A DNA stretch of 64,000 bases, from the NCBI GenBank assembly GCA_050246795.1, contig JBFWVJ010000001.1:124001-188000 (forward strand). The letters are read 5' to 3'. Positions 24,776-33,022 of the stretch are shown piece after piece. The notes under the pieces were generated by a model, which saw only the letters and a list, made by a program, of their open reading frames with translations, searched no databases and was not told the origin of the DNA. Source of the DNA: JBFWVJ01 sp050246795. Lineage in GTDB: Bacteria; Patescibacteriota; Gracilibacteria; JAUYGZ01. Made by a program: the position numbers and the translations under genes. How positions within the stretch are numbered: position 1 is the stretch's first letter; every line of letters begins with the position of its first letter.

Positions 24776-26275
24776 TTAGGCCACCTTTCTTACGGATAAA
24801 CTTTTATTACCCCTTAAATCTTCAATTTTTCGTCCCAGATAGTCGTAGAAATCACTAAATTGGCGTTTGTTTTTTACGGGGCCAAGTATGCTTTCTGTCG
24901 TTATTAACGCATTGAGGAGGGCTTTTTCGGTTTTTTCATATGCAAAACCGTTTTCATTGCTGTCGTGGAGCATGTTGAGTAATTTTGTCAGATTCTGTCT
25001 GACATGATATGGGCTCGCGGTGTTTGGACTTTCTTGAATTTTTTTTTCCATTTCGTCGAGATTTCGATAGTATCCTCCTGTTTTTTGATCTAAGCTTCGC
25101 AGGATGAAGTCTAGTCGACTATTACCTGTTGTTTCCATGGTTTTTTTGGATGCGTCGGTTTTGTTTTTTGTTTTCCATTTTTTGAAAATCTCATCTGGGT
25201 TTGCCCTTGGCTTTACCATATTATTTTTTTCTTTTTGAGACTTTTTCTCTGCTTCCGGGAGGTATCCTACCATCTGATCAGGCGCTGAGGTGGATTCTTC
25301 TAATTTCTTTTCAGCCCGCTGATCAGAATCAGCCTGTTCGAGTTGGCTTATCATGGCTTCGGCTTGTTTTCGAAGTTCAGCTTTTTGTTCAGAGTTGAGG
25401 TCTTCCAGTCGTACATTTTTTGTCTGACCATTGTCCACATTCCCGACTTTTCCCTCCAGCATGCCTACTGGTTCGGCGCCTGGTAAATATCCTTCCATTT
25501 CTTGAACGTTCTTTGGGCTGGTGGTTTGTTCTTGTGGCCCTAAGTACCCCTCCACTTGTGGTCCGAGCATCCCTGCAACTCCACCCAGTTGTTCGTACAC
25601 CGCTTTTTTGAGGCCCGTTCTTTGAGAAAGGCGGTAGAGGATCCGTTGCACCTTTTCTGATACGGCTTTTGAGGCGTTGTTTTCTCCTGTGTAATTTTCG
25701 TCGAATTCTCGCTGTAATTGATGCATGAGTTCTTGTTCAATAAGCTCGGCGTCTTTTCCGCTTCGTACTTGATCCACGATCAGTTCGGCATTTTTTTGGA
25801 GCTGTTGTTTTGCTTGTTCGAGTTTTTTAGGCTCGATCTCTGCTGCGTTGTACTTCATTGCTGTTTTTTCTTGCTGAAACTCATTCCAGAGTTGTTCGTG
25901 AATCGCTTTTTCCAGCTCTGAGGCGGCCATTCCTCTTTTTTGGGCCATTTGCTGGATTTGCGCGCGGACTTGTTGTTTCGTTTTTTCTGAAGTGTCGTCT
26001 TTTATTCTCAATGTATTTTCTGCTCGGTACAGAGAGTGGAGGACTTTGAGGGTTTTAATCTTTGTCTTGGCGTCGAGTTTACTGCAGACTTGCTCGGCCA
26101 GTCGTTTTTCTGGATGGGTCAAATCTTCATCGACTTGTGTTCTTACATGTTGTGCTTCGTGTAAAATCGTTTGTCGAACCCGCTCTTGTTCCCGGTCGAC
26201 TTTTTCCAGTTTTTTCCCCAACAGCTTTTTTTTTGCTGTTTCTAAGGTTTTTTCCAGAAAGCTTCCAAGTCCCAT
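24776..26275 (-). CDS. Coiled-coil protein of unknown function with YLP repeats
   Basis: 499 residues, highly charged (Lys/Glu/Gln-rich), with no signal peptide and no membrane helix, so it is probably cytoplasmic. Long helical, coiled-coil-like stretches fill 1-230 and 300-330. Three related motifs lie in the middle linker: EGYLGPQEQ, EGYLPGAEP and VGYLPEAEK. The C-terminal 130 residues look like a separate helical domain (RLDFILRSLDQKTGGYYRNL). I recognise no family. The gene stands alone with a good promoter and converges on the cohesin-like gene with a one-base gap and no obvious terminator between them. The short YLP motifs could be docking peptides; that is speculation. Confidence 0.75.
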   Translation of the reverse strand: MGLGSFLEKTLETAKKKLLGKKLEKVDREQERVRQTILHEAQHVRTQVDEDLTHPEKRLAEQVCSKLDAKTKIKTLKVLHSLYRAENTLRIKDDTSEKTKQQVRAQIQQMAQKRGMAASELEKAIHEQLWNEFQQEKTAMKYNAAEIEPKKLEQAKQQLQKNAELIVDQVRSGKDAELIEQELMHQLQREFDENYTGENNASKAVSEKVQRILYRLSQRTGLKKAVYEQLGGVAGMLGPQVEGYLGPQEQTTSPKNVQEMEGYLPGAEPVGMLEGKVGNVDNGQTKNVRLEDLNSEQKAELRKQAEAMISQLEQADSDQRAEKKLEESTSAPDQMVGYLPEAEKKSQKEKNNMVKPRANPDEIFKKWKTKNKTDASKKTMETTGNSRLDFILRSLDQKTGGYYRNLDEMEKKIQESPNTASPYHVRQNLTKLLNMLHDSNENGFAYEKTEKALLNALITTESILGPVKNKRQFSDFYDYLGRKIEDLRGNKSLSVRKVA

Positions 26276-26301
26276 ATTGATTTTTTAAGAATAATCATAT
26301 T

Positions 26302-26330
26302 ATTCTACAATATTTTTATATTAGAGTCAA
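26302..26330 (-). promoter_or_regulatory. Promoter of the coiled-coil protein gene
   Basis: -35 TTGACT (26325-26330) and -10 TAGAAT (26302-26307), 17 bp apart on the minus strand. A plus-strand TATAAT at 26331-26336 may serve adk, but it has no clear -35. Confidence 0.65.
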
Positions 26331-26394
26331 TATAATACCCGTTTTCACCTGTGGTGGGATCTTTTAAGCTGTTGGTACTTTTATTGATGCACTT

Positions 26395-27021
26395 ATGAAG
26401 GATTTGATTCTTTTTGGAGTCCAGGGATGTGGGAAAGGTACGCAGGCGAGGATCTTGGCAGAACAACATGGTTATAAGGTGTTTGAAACGGGGAAAGAGC
26501 TCCGTGCTATCGCCGCTGGCGACACCGAATTGGGCAAGAAGGTCAAAGAAATCATCGAGGCGGGACATTTGGTGCCTGACGAAGTGGTGATCGAGATCGT
26601 GGCCCATTTTTTGGAGAACACCGAAGCTTCCCAAGCCGTGATTTTTGACGGCCTTCCCCGCAAAATAAGTCAAAAGGATCTGTTTGAAGAGGTAGTGGCT
26701 CGATATGGAAGGAATCCTCTCGGAGTTTTAATTCATATTTCTGATGAACTGGCGCTACAGAGATTGGGTAGTCGTTGGATGTCGAAATCCACAGGAAAGA
26801 TTTATTCTAGTAAAGAAGCGGCTCTCGCAGAGAATTCAGAAGAGGATGTGTATCAACGAGCGGATGATACGCCGGAGGCGATTAAGGTTCGACTTGATAC
26901 GTACCATCGAGAAACCCAGCCGGTCATAGATTGGTACAAGGAGCAGGGAAGGATGGTGGAGGTGGGAGGAGATCAGGAGGTGGCTTTGGTGACGGAGGGG
27001 ATTAGGGGGGTGGCTGGTTAG
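26395..27021 (+). CDS. adk: Adenylate kinase
   Basis: 208 residues. It interconverts ATP + AMP and 2 ADP in the cytoplasm. The P-loop GVQGCGKGTQ is at residues 8-17, the AMP-binding strand has FETGKELR, FDGLPRKISQ replaces the usual DGFPRT..Q, and the end of the LID region has EEDVYQRADDTPEAIKVRL. Two deviations from the textbook enzyme stand out: the Asp of TGD is Lys here (TGKELR), and the GRR at the LID hinge is GSRW. The zinc Cys residues of some Adk LIDs are absent. The gene normally follows secY in the ribosomal block; here it begins the separated second half on the plus strand. Confidence 0.9.
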   Translation: MKDLILFGVQGCGKGTQARILAEQHGYKVFETGKELRAIAAGDTELGKKVKEIIEAGHLVPDEVVIEIVAHFLENTEASQAVIFDGLPRKISQKDLFEEVVARYGRNPLGVLIHISDELALQRLGSRWMSKSTGKIYSSKEAALAENSEEDVYQRADDTPEAIKVRLDTYHRETQPVIDWYKEQGRMVEVGGDQEVALVTEGIRGVAG

Positions 27022-27028
27022 CTTTTTG

Positions 27029-27165
27029 TTTTCCCATTCCGACTGAAGTCAAAGGGATTCAGGAGGTGGACGCAATGGAGGAATCCCTCTCCTGATCCTC
27101 CCCCTGAGGGATTCCTCCACTTCACCCCTTCCATTGACCTCTCAGTTCCGGTCGGAATGGGAAAA
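27029..27165. repeat. 137-bp nested inverted repeat, MITE-like
   Basis: The outer arms are perfect 15-bp inverted repeats: TTTTCCCATTCCGAC at 27029-27043 and its complement at 27151-27165. Inside, TGGAGGAATCCCTC (27076-27089) pairs perfectly with GAGGGATTCCTCCA (27106-27119), and CAATGG/CCATTG and ACTGA/TCAGT pair between the two levels. There is no coding capacity. It lies 7 bp after the adk stop and could also end adk transcription. Confidence 0.7.
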
Positions 27166-27287
27166 AGTATTTCCAGTCTTTGTATAAGTAGATGGTATTT
27201 TCCATACTTAATGGCTACAATACATTCTTCATTTGAAAATGGTGTGAACACTTGCCAGCTAAAAAGCTAACCTCTAAAAAGCTCCCC

Positions 27288-28049
27288 ATGCCAAAAGAAA
27301 CCATCTCTATCAAGTCCGATGAAGAAATCCGACTCCTCCGGGAGGGTGGCAAGATATTGCATGAAATCCTTCACAAGACAGCCGCTCAAGTGAAACCTGG
27401 TGTTTCTACCGGTGAATTGAACGAATACGCGGAAAAATTGTTGAAAGAAAGAGGTGTCCTCGGGGCTTTTAAGGGATATCATGGCTTTCCGGCGGCGCTG
27501 TGCACTTCGGTGAATGAAGCTTGCGTGCACGGGATTCCTTCGTATGACTATTTTTTGAAGGAAGGGGATATTATTGGCCTGGATTTTGGTGTGATCTACG
27601 AAGATTTGATTACCGATAGCGCTATTACGGTGCCGGTTGGTGAGATCGGCCATGATTTAAAGCACTTGCTAAAGACCACGAAAAACGCCCTGGATGAAGC
27701 GATAAAGATGGCTCAGGTGGGCCATCGAGTGGGGGCGATCAGTTCCACCATTCAAAAAATCGTTGAACGCCAGGGATATAGCTGTGTTCGGGACCTTATC
27801 GGTCATGGGGTGGGGTATGAAGTCCACGAGGCTCCCGAGGTGCCGAATTTTGGCAATAAAAATGATGGAGTGGAGCTGCGGGAGGGGATGGTGATCGCCA
27901 TTGAACCGATCGTCAATGTGGGGGATTGGCGGGTGAAAACCTTGAAAGACGATTGGACGATCGTGTCGGCGGATGGGTCGATGTCCTCTCATTTTGAGCA
28001 TTCGGTGGCGATTACGAAGGAAGGGCCAGTGGTGCTCACCGCTGCTTAG
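27288..28049 (+). CDS. map: Methionine aminopeptidase, type I
   Basis: 253 residues. It removes the initiator methionine from nascent proteins. I take ATG 27288 (MPKETISIKSDEEIRLL); an upstream in-frame TTG would add a repeat-derived peptide. The five metal ligands are all present: D99 (GLDFGV), D110 (ITDSAI), H173 (IGHGVG), E206 (AIEPIV) and E237 (HFEHSV). H81 (CVHGIP) is the usual substrate-side histidine. The length is normal for the short type I form without an N-terminal zinc domain. The leader is made of CTAAAAAGCT-type repeats. The 3' end overlaps the converging zincin-like gene by 14 bp. Confidence 0.95.
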   Translation: MPKETISIKSDEEIRLLREGGKILHEILHKTAAQVKPGVSTGELNEYAEKLLKERGVLGAFKGYHGFPAALCTSVNEACVHGIPSYDYFLKEGDIIGLDFGVIYEDLITDSAITVPVGEIGHDLKHLLKTTKNALDEAIKMAQVGHRVGAISSTIQKIVERQGYSCVRDLIGHGVGYEVHEAPEVPNFGNKNDGVELREGMVIAIEPIVNVGDWRVKTLKDDWTIVSADGSMSSHFEHSVAITKEGPVVLTAA

Positions 28050-29346
28050 TGCCTCGGATAAGTTCAGGTGTCTTTGTGGGGTTTTTGTTGAGCGCTTCTG
28101 AGGCTTTGAGCGCGCTTCGAGCGACCATAGCATTGATCTGCCGTATCAGCTTTGCGCCTCCTTTTGCATAGAGATCAGCCAACATGTCTAGCATTTCATC
28201 GCTGGTGGTGGGTTTGGGTACTTCGCTCCAGGCTCCACAGGCATATGTGGCTACTATAAAAAGGTCTTCATACAGTCGATAATTTGGACTACCTGACGTG
28301 AGATTGTTGGCGGTGCTGATCAGAATTTCGGTGTCGGGGAGGGTTTCGAGAGCATTTGTAATGGCGCAGGCTCTTAACTCATAGATCTTGATGAGGGTCA
28401 GAGGATTGGTATTTATTTGAAGTCCATTCATTTCAAAACTGGTTATCGGAGTGGAGGTTTCCAAGTGTGAGTTCCCCCAGATCTTCTTGTCGGCAAGGTG
28501 AATTCCTTCGTGAATGATGGTTTTTTCTCTCGATTTACTGGGCTCTTGATTTAAGTTGATTCCTCTTTTTCCTAATTTTTCTGCTACGAGGTGGTGCATT
28601 TCATCTTGTCTGGGAAAAGTGACACAAGCGGTAACACCGTCGATCGTCATGCCAGCAGCTCCATTTGATTGGTCTTGTGGTGCTTCAAAGCTCCAGAAAG
28701 TAATTGGAGGGAGTGGCGCAGCACCATCGATGCTGATGTGAAGTTGATGATGGGTTGGGTTGTTGAGTTTTAGCAGTTGGTAGGCGCTTTCGGCAGGGGT
28801 GTTTCCCGTGCTGCCCTGAAGGGCATGATGCCCGTGAGCAGTGCTGATGACGCAAGCATTGAGGATTTCGAATATTTCATTGTCGCTGATCGTGACATTC
28901 CCACCCTGCAGTTTTTGAGGCTTCCATAAAGCAGCCGCCTCGCTAAATGCTGGACTTTGGAGAAGTTGCTCACAAAGAGCAGCCCATTCGTGGCCATTCA
29001 GGCTTTTTTTCCCAGAAAATGCGGGGAAGAGTGATTTTTCTAGGATTTTTTCACCTATAAAGGTCTTCCTGGGCTCATTTTCGGCGGATGAAGGAGTGGA
29101 TGTGAGAGGAGATGATAGCTTCTGAATTTCCTTGTCAGTTTCTAAAGTCAGACCCGCCAGTGCTCGTTTGGGATGCTTTTCTACACCGCTGTCTGCTTTA
29201 GCTCCTCCTAGTACAGCAAGGATCATCCCGGCAAACATGGCAGATCGTGCGGAGCGGAGTCGGCTTTTCTCGGAGGGGGTGTTTGGGTTATTTTGGGGTG
29301 AATGTTCTTTGTTTTCAGGTGATGTAGATAGGTGTTTTTTCGACAT
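28036..29346 (-). CDS. Putative zincin-like membrane or secreted protein
   Basis: 436 residues. The N-terminal 30 residues are polar and basic. They are followed by one hydrophobic segment (SAMFAGMILAVLGGAKA, about 36-52), so the protein is probably inserted in or exported across the membrane with the bulk outside. In the C-terminal half the sequence KTIIHEGIHLADKK contains HEGIH, an HExxH zinc-protease motif. A possible third ligand is the Glu of IYELRACA, about 45 residues later. The overall family is not recognised and no propeptide is obvious. It interrupts the usual map-infA neighbourhood on the opposite strand and has a strong promoter with a very short leader. Proteolytic activity is inferred from the motif alone. 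Confidence 0.6.
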   Translation of the reverse strand: MSKKHLSTSPENKEHSPQNNPNTPSEKSRLRSARSAMFAGMILAVLGGAKADSGVEKHPKRALAGLTLETDKEIQKLSSPLTSTPSSAENEPRKTFIGEKILEKSLFPAFSGKKSLNGHEWAALCEQLLQSPAFSEAAALWKPQKLQGGNVTISDNEIFEILNACVISTAHGHHALQGSTGNTPAESAYQLLKLNNPTHHQLHISIDGAAPLPPITFWSFEAPQDQSNGAAGMTIDGVTACVTFPRQDEMHHLVAEKLGKRGINLNQEPSKSREKTIIHEGIHLADKKIWGNSHLETSTPITSFEMNGLQINTNPLTLIKIYELRACAITNALETLPDTEILISTANNLTSGSPNYRLYEDLFIVATYACGAWSEVPKPTTSDEMLDMLADLYAKGGAKLIRQINAMVARSALKASEALNKNPTKTPELIRGTKQR

Positions 29347-29366
29347 GGATGGCTTTAATTTTCCTC

Positions 29367-29394
29367 ATTTTATAATATTTATACTATTTGTCAA
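29367..29394 (-). promoter_or_regulatory. Promoter of the zincin-like protein gene
   Basis: Consensus -35 TTGACA (complement of 29389-29394), 16-bp spacer, -10 TAAAAT (complement of 29367-29372). The -10 ends 20 nt before the ATG, so the leader is only about 10-15 nt. Confidence 0.6.
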
Positions 29395-29488
29395 CATTCA
29401 TTTCCTGTTCCCAAATAATTTATCTTGTGTTGTTGTAACCTATCGCCTAAACTCTTTAGGCTTTGTGTCTGACTAACCTCTTTTTCGC

Positions 29489-29803
29489 TTGGCGAAACAG
29501 GAAAACATTCGAGCTACTGGAGTGGTCCAAAAAGCCCTCCCGAACGCTCATTTTATCGTTCGGATTACTGATGAGGGGTTTGAGGGTCACGAAATAAATG
29601 CCCACATATCCGGCAAAATGCGTCTGAATTATATCAAGATTTTGCCCGGGGATCATGTGATCGTTGAATTGACTCCTTTCGATTTGTCCAAGGGTCGAAT
29701 TGTGTACCGTGGCAAAGAGATGAAGGGACCTGCTGTACCGCAGGAGGGAGTTGATGCCGATGGAGCCGTTAGCGTTGATTCGACTGAAGAGGTCTCTCAA
29801 TAA
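29489..29803 (+). CDS. infA: Translation initiation factor IF-1
   Basis: 104 residues from TTG 29489, which fits the family start (MAKQENIRATGVVQKALPNA). The S1-like OB fold is present: HFIVRI, ISGKMRLNYIKILPGD and VELTPFDLSKGRIVYR. IF-1 is usually about 72 residues; this one has an extra acidic tail of some 30 residues (from KEMKGPAVPQ) without family resemblance. It is the first gene of the infA-rpmJ-rpsM-rpsK-rpsD-rpoA-rplQ-rplM-rpsI series. Confidence 0.93.
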   Translation: MAKQENIRATGVVQKALPNAHFIVRITDEGFEGHEINAHISGKMRLNYIKILPGDHVIVELTPFDLSKGRIVYRGKEMKGPAVPQEGVDADGAVSVDSTEEVSQ

Positions 29804-29826
29804 TTTGTTTTCTTTTCTCTTTCATT

Positions 29827-29979
29827 ATGAAGGTACGAGCATCTGTCAAACCGATTTGTGAACACTGCCAGGTGATTATCCGACGTGGAACGCTTCGGCG
29901 TGGATGGCACCGCGTGAAAAAGCCGATTAAGCGTATTATTTGTGCAAGAAATCCTCGTCATAAACAGCGGCAAGGGTAG
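29827..29979 (+). CDS. rpmJ: 50S ribosomal protein L36 with a central insertion
   Basis: 50 residues, while the usual L36 has 37-38. The start MKVRASVKPICEHC and the end NPRHKQRQG are typical. Zinc ligands are C11, C14, C39 and H45. About a dozen extra residues (around TLRRGWHRVKKPIKR) lie between the two zinc-binding halves. It begins 23 nt after infA. The spacer to rpsM (81 bp) is AT-rich with TTTTACGTTTTAAATTTTG-type repeats. Confidence 0.92.
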   Translation: MKVRASVKPICEHCQVIIRRGTLRRGWHRVKKPIKRIICARNPRHKQRQG

Positions 29980-30060
29980 AAAAAATAAAAGTTCAAAAAT
30001 AAAAAGTAAAAAAATGGTTCCTTTTTTAACTTTTGAGTTTTACGTTTTAAATTTTGAACT

Positions 30061-30435
30061 ATGGCTCGTATTGCAGGTGTAAATCTCCCCAATGATAAAC
30101 GGATCGTGATTGCCCTCACCTATGTGTATGGTGTTGGACGACCTATGAGTGCTCGCATTTTGGAAAAGGCAAAGGTTGATCCGAGCATTCGTGCCAAAGA
30201 TCTGACGTTGGATCAAGAAAATGACATTCGTAAGGCGATGGAGTTGATTATGGTGGAGGGAGATCTGCGACGAAAAATTCAACTCGATGTCAAACGCTTG
30301 CAAGATGTCGGATCTTACCGTGGTTACCGTCACAAGAGAAAGCTCCCTGTTCGTGGGCAGCGCACGAAGACCAATGCTCGTACGAAGCGTGGGAAGCGAT
30401 ACACGGTCGCGAACAAGAAGATTGAAGCCAAGTAA
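30061..30435 (+). CDS. rpsM: 30S ribosomal protein S13
   Basis: 124 residues. It sits in the small-subunit head and contacts the P-site tRNA and the B1 bridge. The typical start MARIAGVNLPNDKRIVIALT, the helix-two-turn-helix segment with YGVGRPMSARIL, the motif RLQDVGSYRGYRHKRKLPVR and the basic tail TNARTKRGKR are all present. The leader TTTTGAACT before ATG is not a Shine-Dalgarno sequence. Confidence 0.96.
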   Translation: MARIAGVNLPNDKRIVIALTYVYGVGRPMSARILEKAKVDPSIRAKDLTLDQENDIRKAMELIMVEGDLRRKIQLDVKRLQDVGSYRGYRHKRKLPVRGQRTKTNARTKRGKRYTVANKKIEAK

Positions 30436-30474
30436 TTTCCAACCCCCTTATCTCTTTTTATCTCTTTTGAATTT

Positions 30475-30933
30475 ATGGCAGAACCTACGACTGATATCAC
30501 GTCTCCTGAAACTTCTCCGGCTCCCGTTGAGGCCGGCGCTGCTGCTCCAGAAGCAGAAGTGAAGAAGCCGAAGAAAAAAATCAAGCGCTTGGTAAAAAAT
30601 GGATTTGTCCATATTATGGCTGGTTTCAACAACACGCTTATTACGGCTACTGATTTGGACGGGAATGTTTTGGCTCGAACGAGTGCTGGAGGAAGCGGTT
30701 TTAAGGGGTCTAAGAAGTCCACTCCTTACGCGGCGCAGGTAGCAGCTGAACGGCTCGCAGAAAAGCTCGAACAATATGGTGTTCAGGCTTTGAGTGTTTA
30801 TGTCCGAGGGATTGGCCCAGGCCGAGAGCAGGGGATTCGAGGATTGGCGAAGAGCTTTGAAATCGAACTGATCGTCGATAAGACCGGGGTCCCTCATAAC
30901 GGGTGCCGTCCAAAAAAACGCCGACGAGTCTAA
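30475..30933 (+). CDS. rpsK: 30S ribosomal protein S11
   Basis: 152 residues. It forms part of the platform and is usually about 129 residues; here an acidic Pro/Ala-rich N-terminal extension of some 30 residues precedes the conserved KRLVKNGFVHIMAGFNNTLI. Further signatures are TSAGGSGFKGSKKSTPYAAQ, VRGIGPGREQGIR and the C-terminal DKTGVPHNGCRPKKRRRV. It lies between rpsM and rpsD as in most bacteria. Confidence 0.96.
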   Translation: MAEPTTDITSPETSPAPVEAGAAAPEAEVKKPKKKIKRLVKNGFVHIMAGFNNTLITATDLDGNVLARTSAGGSGFKGSKKSTPYAAQVAAERLAEKLEQYGVQALSVYVRGIGPGREQGIRGLAKSFEIELIVDKTGVPHNGCRPKKRRRV

Positions 30934-30975
30934 TCCCTGACCGGAAATATCCATTATCCCTTTCAATTTTCAATT

Positions 30976-31590
30976 ATGTCACGTTACCTAGGCCCTAAAG
31001 CACGACTCTGCCGACGCGAAGGCATCAACCTCTTCGGTCGACCGAAGTATGAGAAGATTTTGGAAAAGCGACCCGCGCGACCTGGTATGGCTGGTTCCGC
31101 TCCGAAGAAGAATTCAGGATATGCTCTTCAGTTGCGTGAAAAGCAGAAGCTTCGCTTCATGTTTGGACTGACGGAAAAGCAATTTTCAAAATACGTCGGA
31201 AAGGCTCTTCGGATGAAGGGTCTGACGTCTGACAACATGATGAAGCAGTTGGAAATGCGCCTGGATAATGTTCTGTACCGAGCAGGTCTTGCTTTGACCC
31301 GTACCCAAGCCCGCCAAATGGCCACCCATGGTCATTTTTTGGTAAATGGTCGGCGCGTCGACGTCCCTTCTTATCAGGTGCGCATTGGTGACAAGATCGA
31401 GCTTCGTCCACGCTTAAAAAATTCTAAACTGTACCCTGCTGTCTTGGAGGACAACAAGGGCTACAAACCAGCACGATGGATCGCCGTAAACGTAAAAAAC
31501 ATGAGTCTGGAAATTGGCGGTGAGCCAACCAGTGATGATTTTGAAAAACTGGTTGATACCGCGAAAATTATCGAATACTACTCTCGATAA
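30976..31590 (+). CDS. rpsD: 30S ribosomal protein S4
   Basis: 204 residues, normal length. It is a primary 16S-binding assembly protein and often the autoregulator of this operon. The start MSRYLGPKARLCRREG, the GYALQLREKQKLR segment and the S4 RNA-binding domain (MRLDNVLYRAGLALTRTQAR, VNGRRVDVPSYQVRIGD) are clear. No zinc-binding Cys cluster is present, only a single Cys. A CAATTTT-type heptamer repeat precedes the ATG. Confidence 0.96.
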   Translation: MSRYLGPKARLCRREGINLFGRPKYEKILEKRPARPGMAGSAPKKNSGYALQLREKQKLRFMFGLTEKQFSKYVGKALRMKGLTSDNMMKQLEMRLDNVLYRAGLALTRTQARQMATHGHFLVNGRRVDVPSYQVRIGDKIELRPRLKNSKLYPAVLEDNKGYKPARWIAVNVKNMSLEIGGEPTSDDFEKLVDTAKIIEYYSR

Positions 31591-31650
31591 GGTCTTTCAC
31601 CGGGACTCCTTCCGGTTTTGTTTCTTTTTACTTCCTTTCTCTTCTCCGCC

Positions 31651-32622
31651 ATGCACATTATCCAAGCTGAAATTGGAATCCCTCAGGTTTCTGTGGAAAA
31701 ATTGGGGGACAATCATGTTCTTATTACCGTGGATCCGCTTCCACCTGGCTACGGGATGACCTTGGGAAATGCTTTGAGGAGAGTGTTGTTGTCTTCTGTC
31801 CCTGGTGCTGCGATCACCGGTTTGAAAATCGATGGGGTCAAGCATGAATACTCTGCTGTTCCTGGCGTAAAGGACAGTGTTTTGGACTTTATTCTCAATT
31901 TGAAGGGAGTTGTTTTCAAGATGCATTCAAAAGAACCTGCTGTCGTTCAGCTCAAGGTGTCTAATCACGTAGGGGAAGTCACTGCTGGTCAAATCACTTG
32001 CCCAAGCGGTGTGGAAGTCCTCAACCCTGATTACGTCATCACGTCGATCGACAAGAAGAGCGCTTCCCTGGATGTGAAGATGTTTCTCCAAAAGGGAGTT
32101 GGTTACCACTCGATCGACCATGCCAAGAACACTGACCCAGATTTGATTCTGACTGATGCTATTTTTTCACCGGTCCGAAAGGTGCGTTTCGATGTCCACA
32201 ACACTCGTGTGGGGCAAATGACGAACCTCGACAAGCTCGAGCTTGAAATTCTCTCCAATGGCTCATTTGATGCAGCAGAATCCTTGAAATTTGCTTCTGA
32301 TATCCTGAGTTCTTACTTCGGATACTTCAACACCACTGGTACGCTCGCTGATCCTGAATTCATGAGCACCGCTCATGACATCATGGCGAAGCAACAAGTG
32401 GAGGAAGAGAAAGCCACCCGAACCGAATACACTCCGATCGAAATCTTGAACCTCAGTCCTCGAACCCTCAATGCCCTCATCAATGGAGGCATTGGTTCTA
32501 TCGAACAGTTGACCCAGTGTACGGAAAGCAAGCTGGGGAACCTGCGTGGATTCGGGAAAAAGGCGATGGATGAGGTGCGTGAGGCCCTTGAAAAGCGAGG
32601 CCTTTCTCTCCTTGACGACTAG
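31651..32622 (+). CDS. rpoA: RNA polymerase alpha subunit
   Basis: 323 residues from ATG 31651; an upstream TTG in frame would add only a hydrophobic leader. The N-terminal dimerisation domain (YGMTLGNALRRVLLSSVPGA, VPGVKDSVLDFILNLKGV) and the C-terminal domain (IEILNLSPRTLNALINGGIG, LGNLRGFGKKAMDEVREAL) are both complete. The alpha CTD can therefore bind UP elements and activators. It lies between rpsD and rplQ as usual. Confidence 0.96.
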   Translation: MHIIQAEIGIPQVSVEKLGDNHVLITVDPLPPGYGMTLGNALRRVLLSSVPGAAITGLKIDGVKHEYSAVPGVKDSVLDFILNLKGVVFKMHSKEPAVVQLKVSNHVGEVTAGQITCPSGVEVLNPDYVITSIDKKSASLDVKMFLQKGVGYHSIDHAKNTDPDLILTDAIFSPVRKVRFDVHNTRVGQMTNLDKLELEILSNGSFDAAESLKFASDILSSYFGYFNTTGTLADPEFMSTAHDIMAKQQVEEEKATRTEYTPIEILNLSPRTLNALINGGIGSIEQLTQCTESKLGNLRGFGKKAMDEVREALEKRGLSLLDD

Positions 32623-32661
32623 TCCTTTGTTCAGTATTTTGTACTCCCTTTATTTATCTCC

Positions 32662-33009
32662 GTGAGACATCGAAAAACCGTTGCTAAACTCGGCCGTACG
32701 AAAGACCATCGCGAAGCGATGATTCGTAATCTTGCGACTTCACTCGCTCTTGAAGGAAAATTGACGACCACGACTCCAAAAGCGAAGGCCTTGGTTTCTT
32801 ATTACGAACACCTTATTTCTGTCGCGAAACGAGGTGACCAGGTGAAAGCTATCCGTATGCTCAAGCAGTATCTCTATACTGAACCTGCTCAGAAAGCGTT
32901 TGCGGAGCGTTTGCCAGAGCTGACCAAGAAGAGTGGAAATGTTCGCCTCACGAAGGTCGGATTCCGAGATGGTGACAGTGCTGAAATGAGCCTTGTAGAA
33001 ATCGTTTAA
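32662..33009 (+). CDS. rplQ: 50S ribosomal protein L17
   Basis: 115 residues starting at GTG 32662 (MRHRKTVAKLGRTKDHREAM). The family core RNLATSLALEGKLTTTTPKA and the end VRLTKVGFRDGDSAEMSLVE are present. It is placed near the exit tunnel in the ribosome and is encoded after rpoA as in most bacteria. Confidence 0.95.
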   Translation: MRHRKTVAKLGRTKDHREAMIRNLATSLALEGKLTTTTPKAKALVSYYEHLISVAKRGDQVKAIRMLKQYLYTEPAQKAFAERLPELTKKSGNVRLTKVGFRDGDSAEMSLVEIV

Positions 33010-33022
33010 TTCTGTTTTTTCT

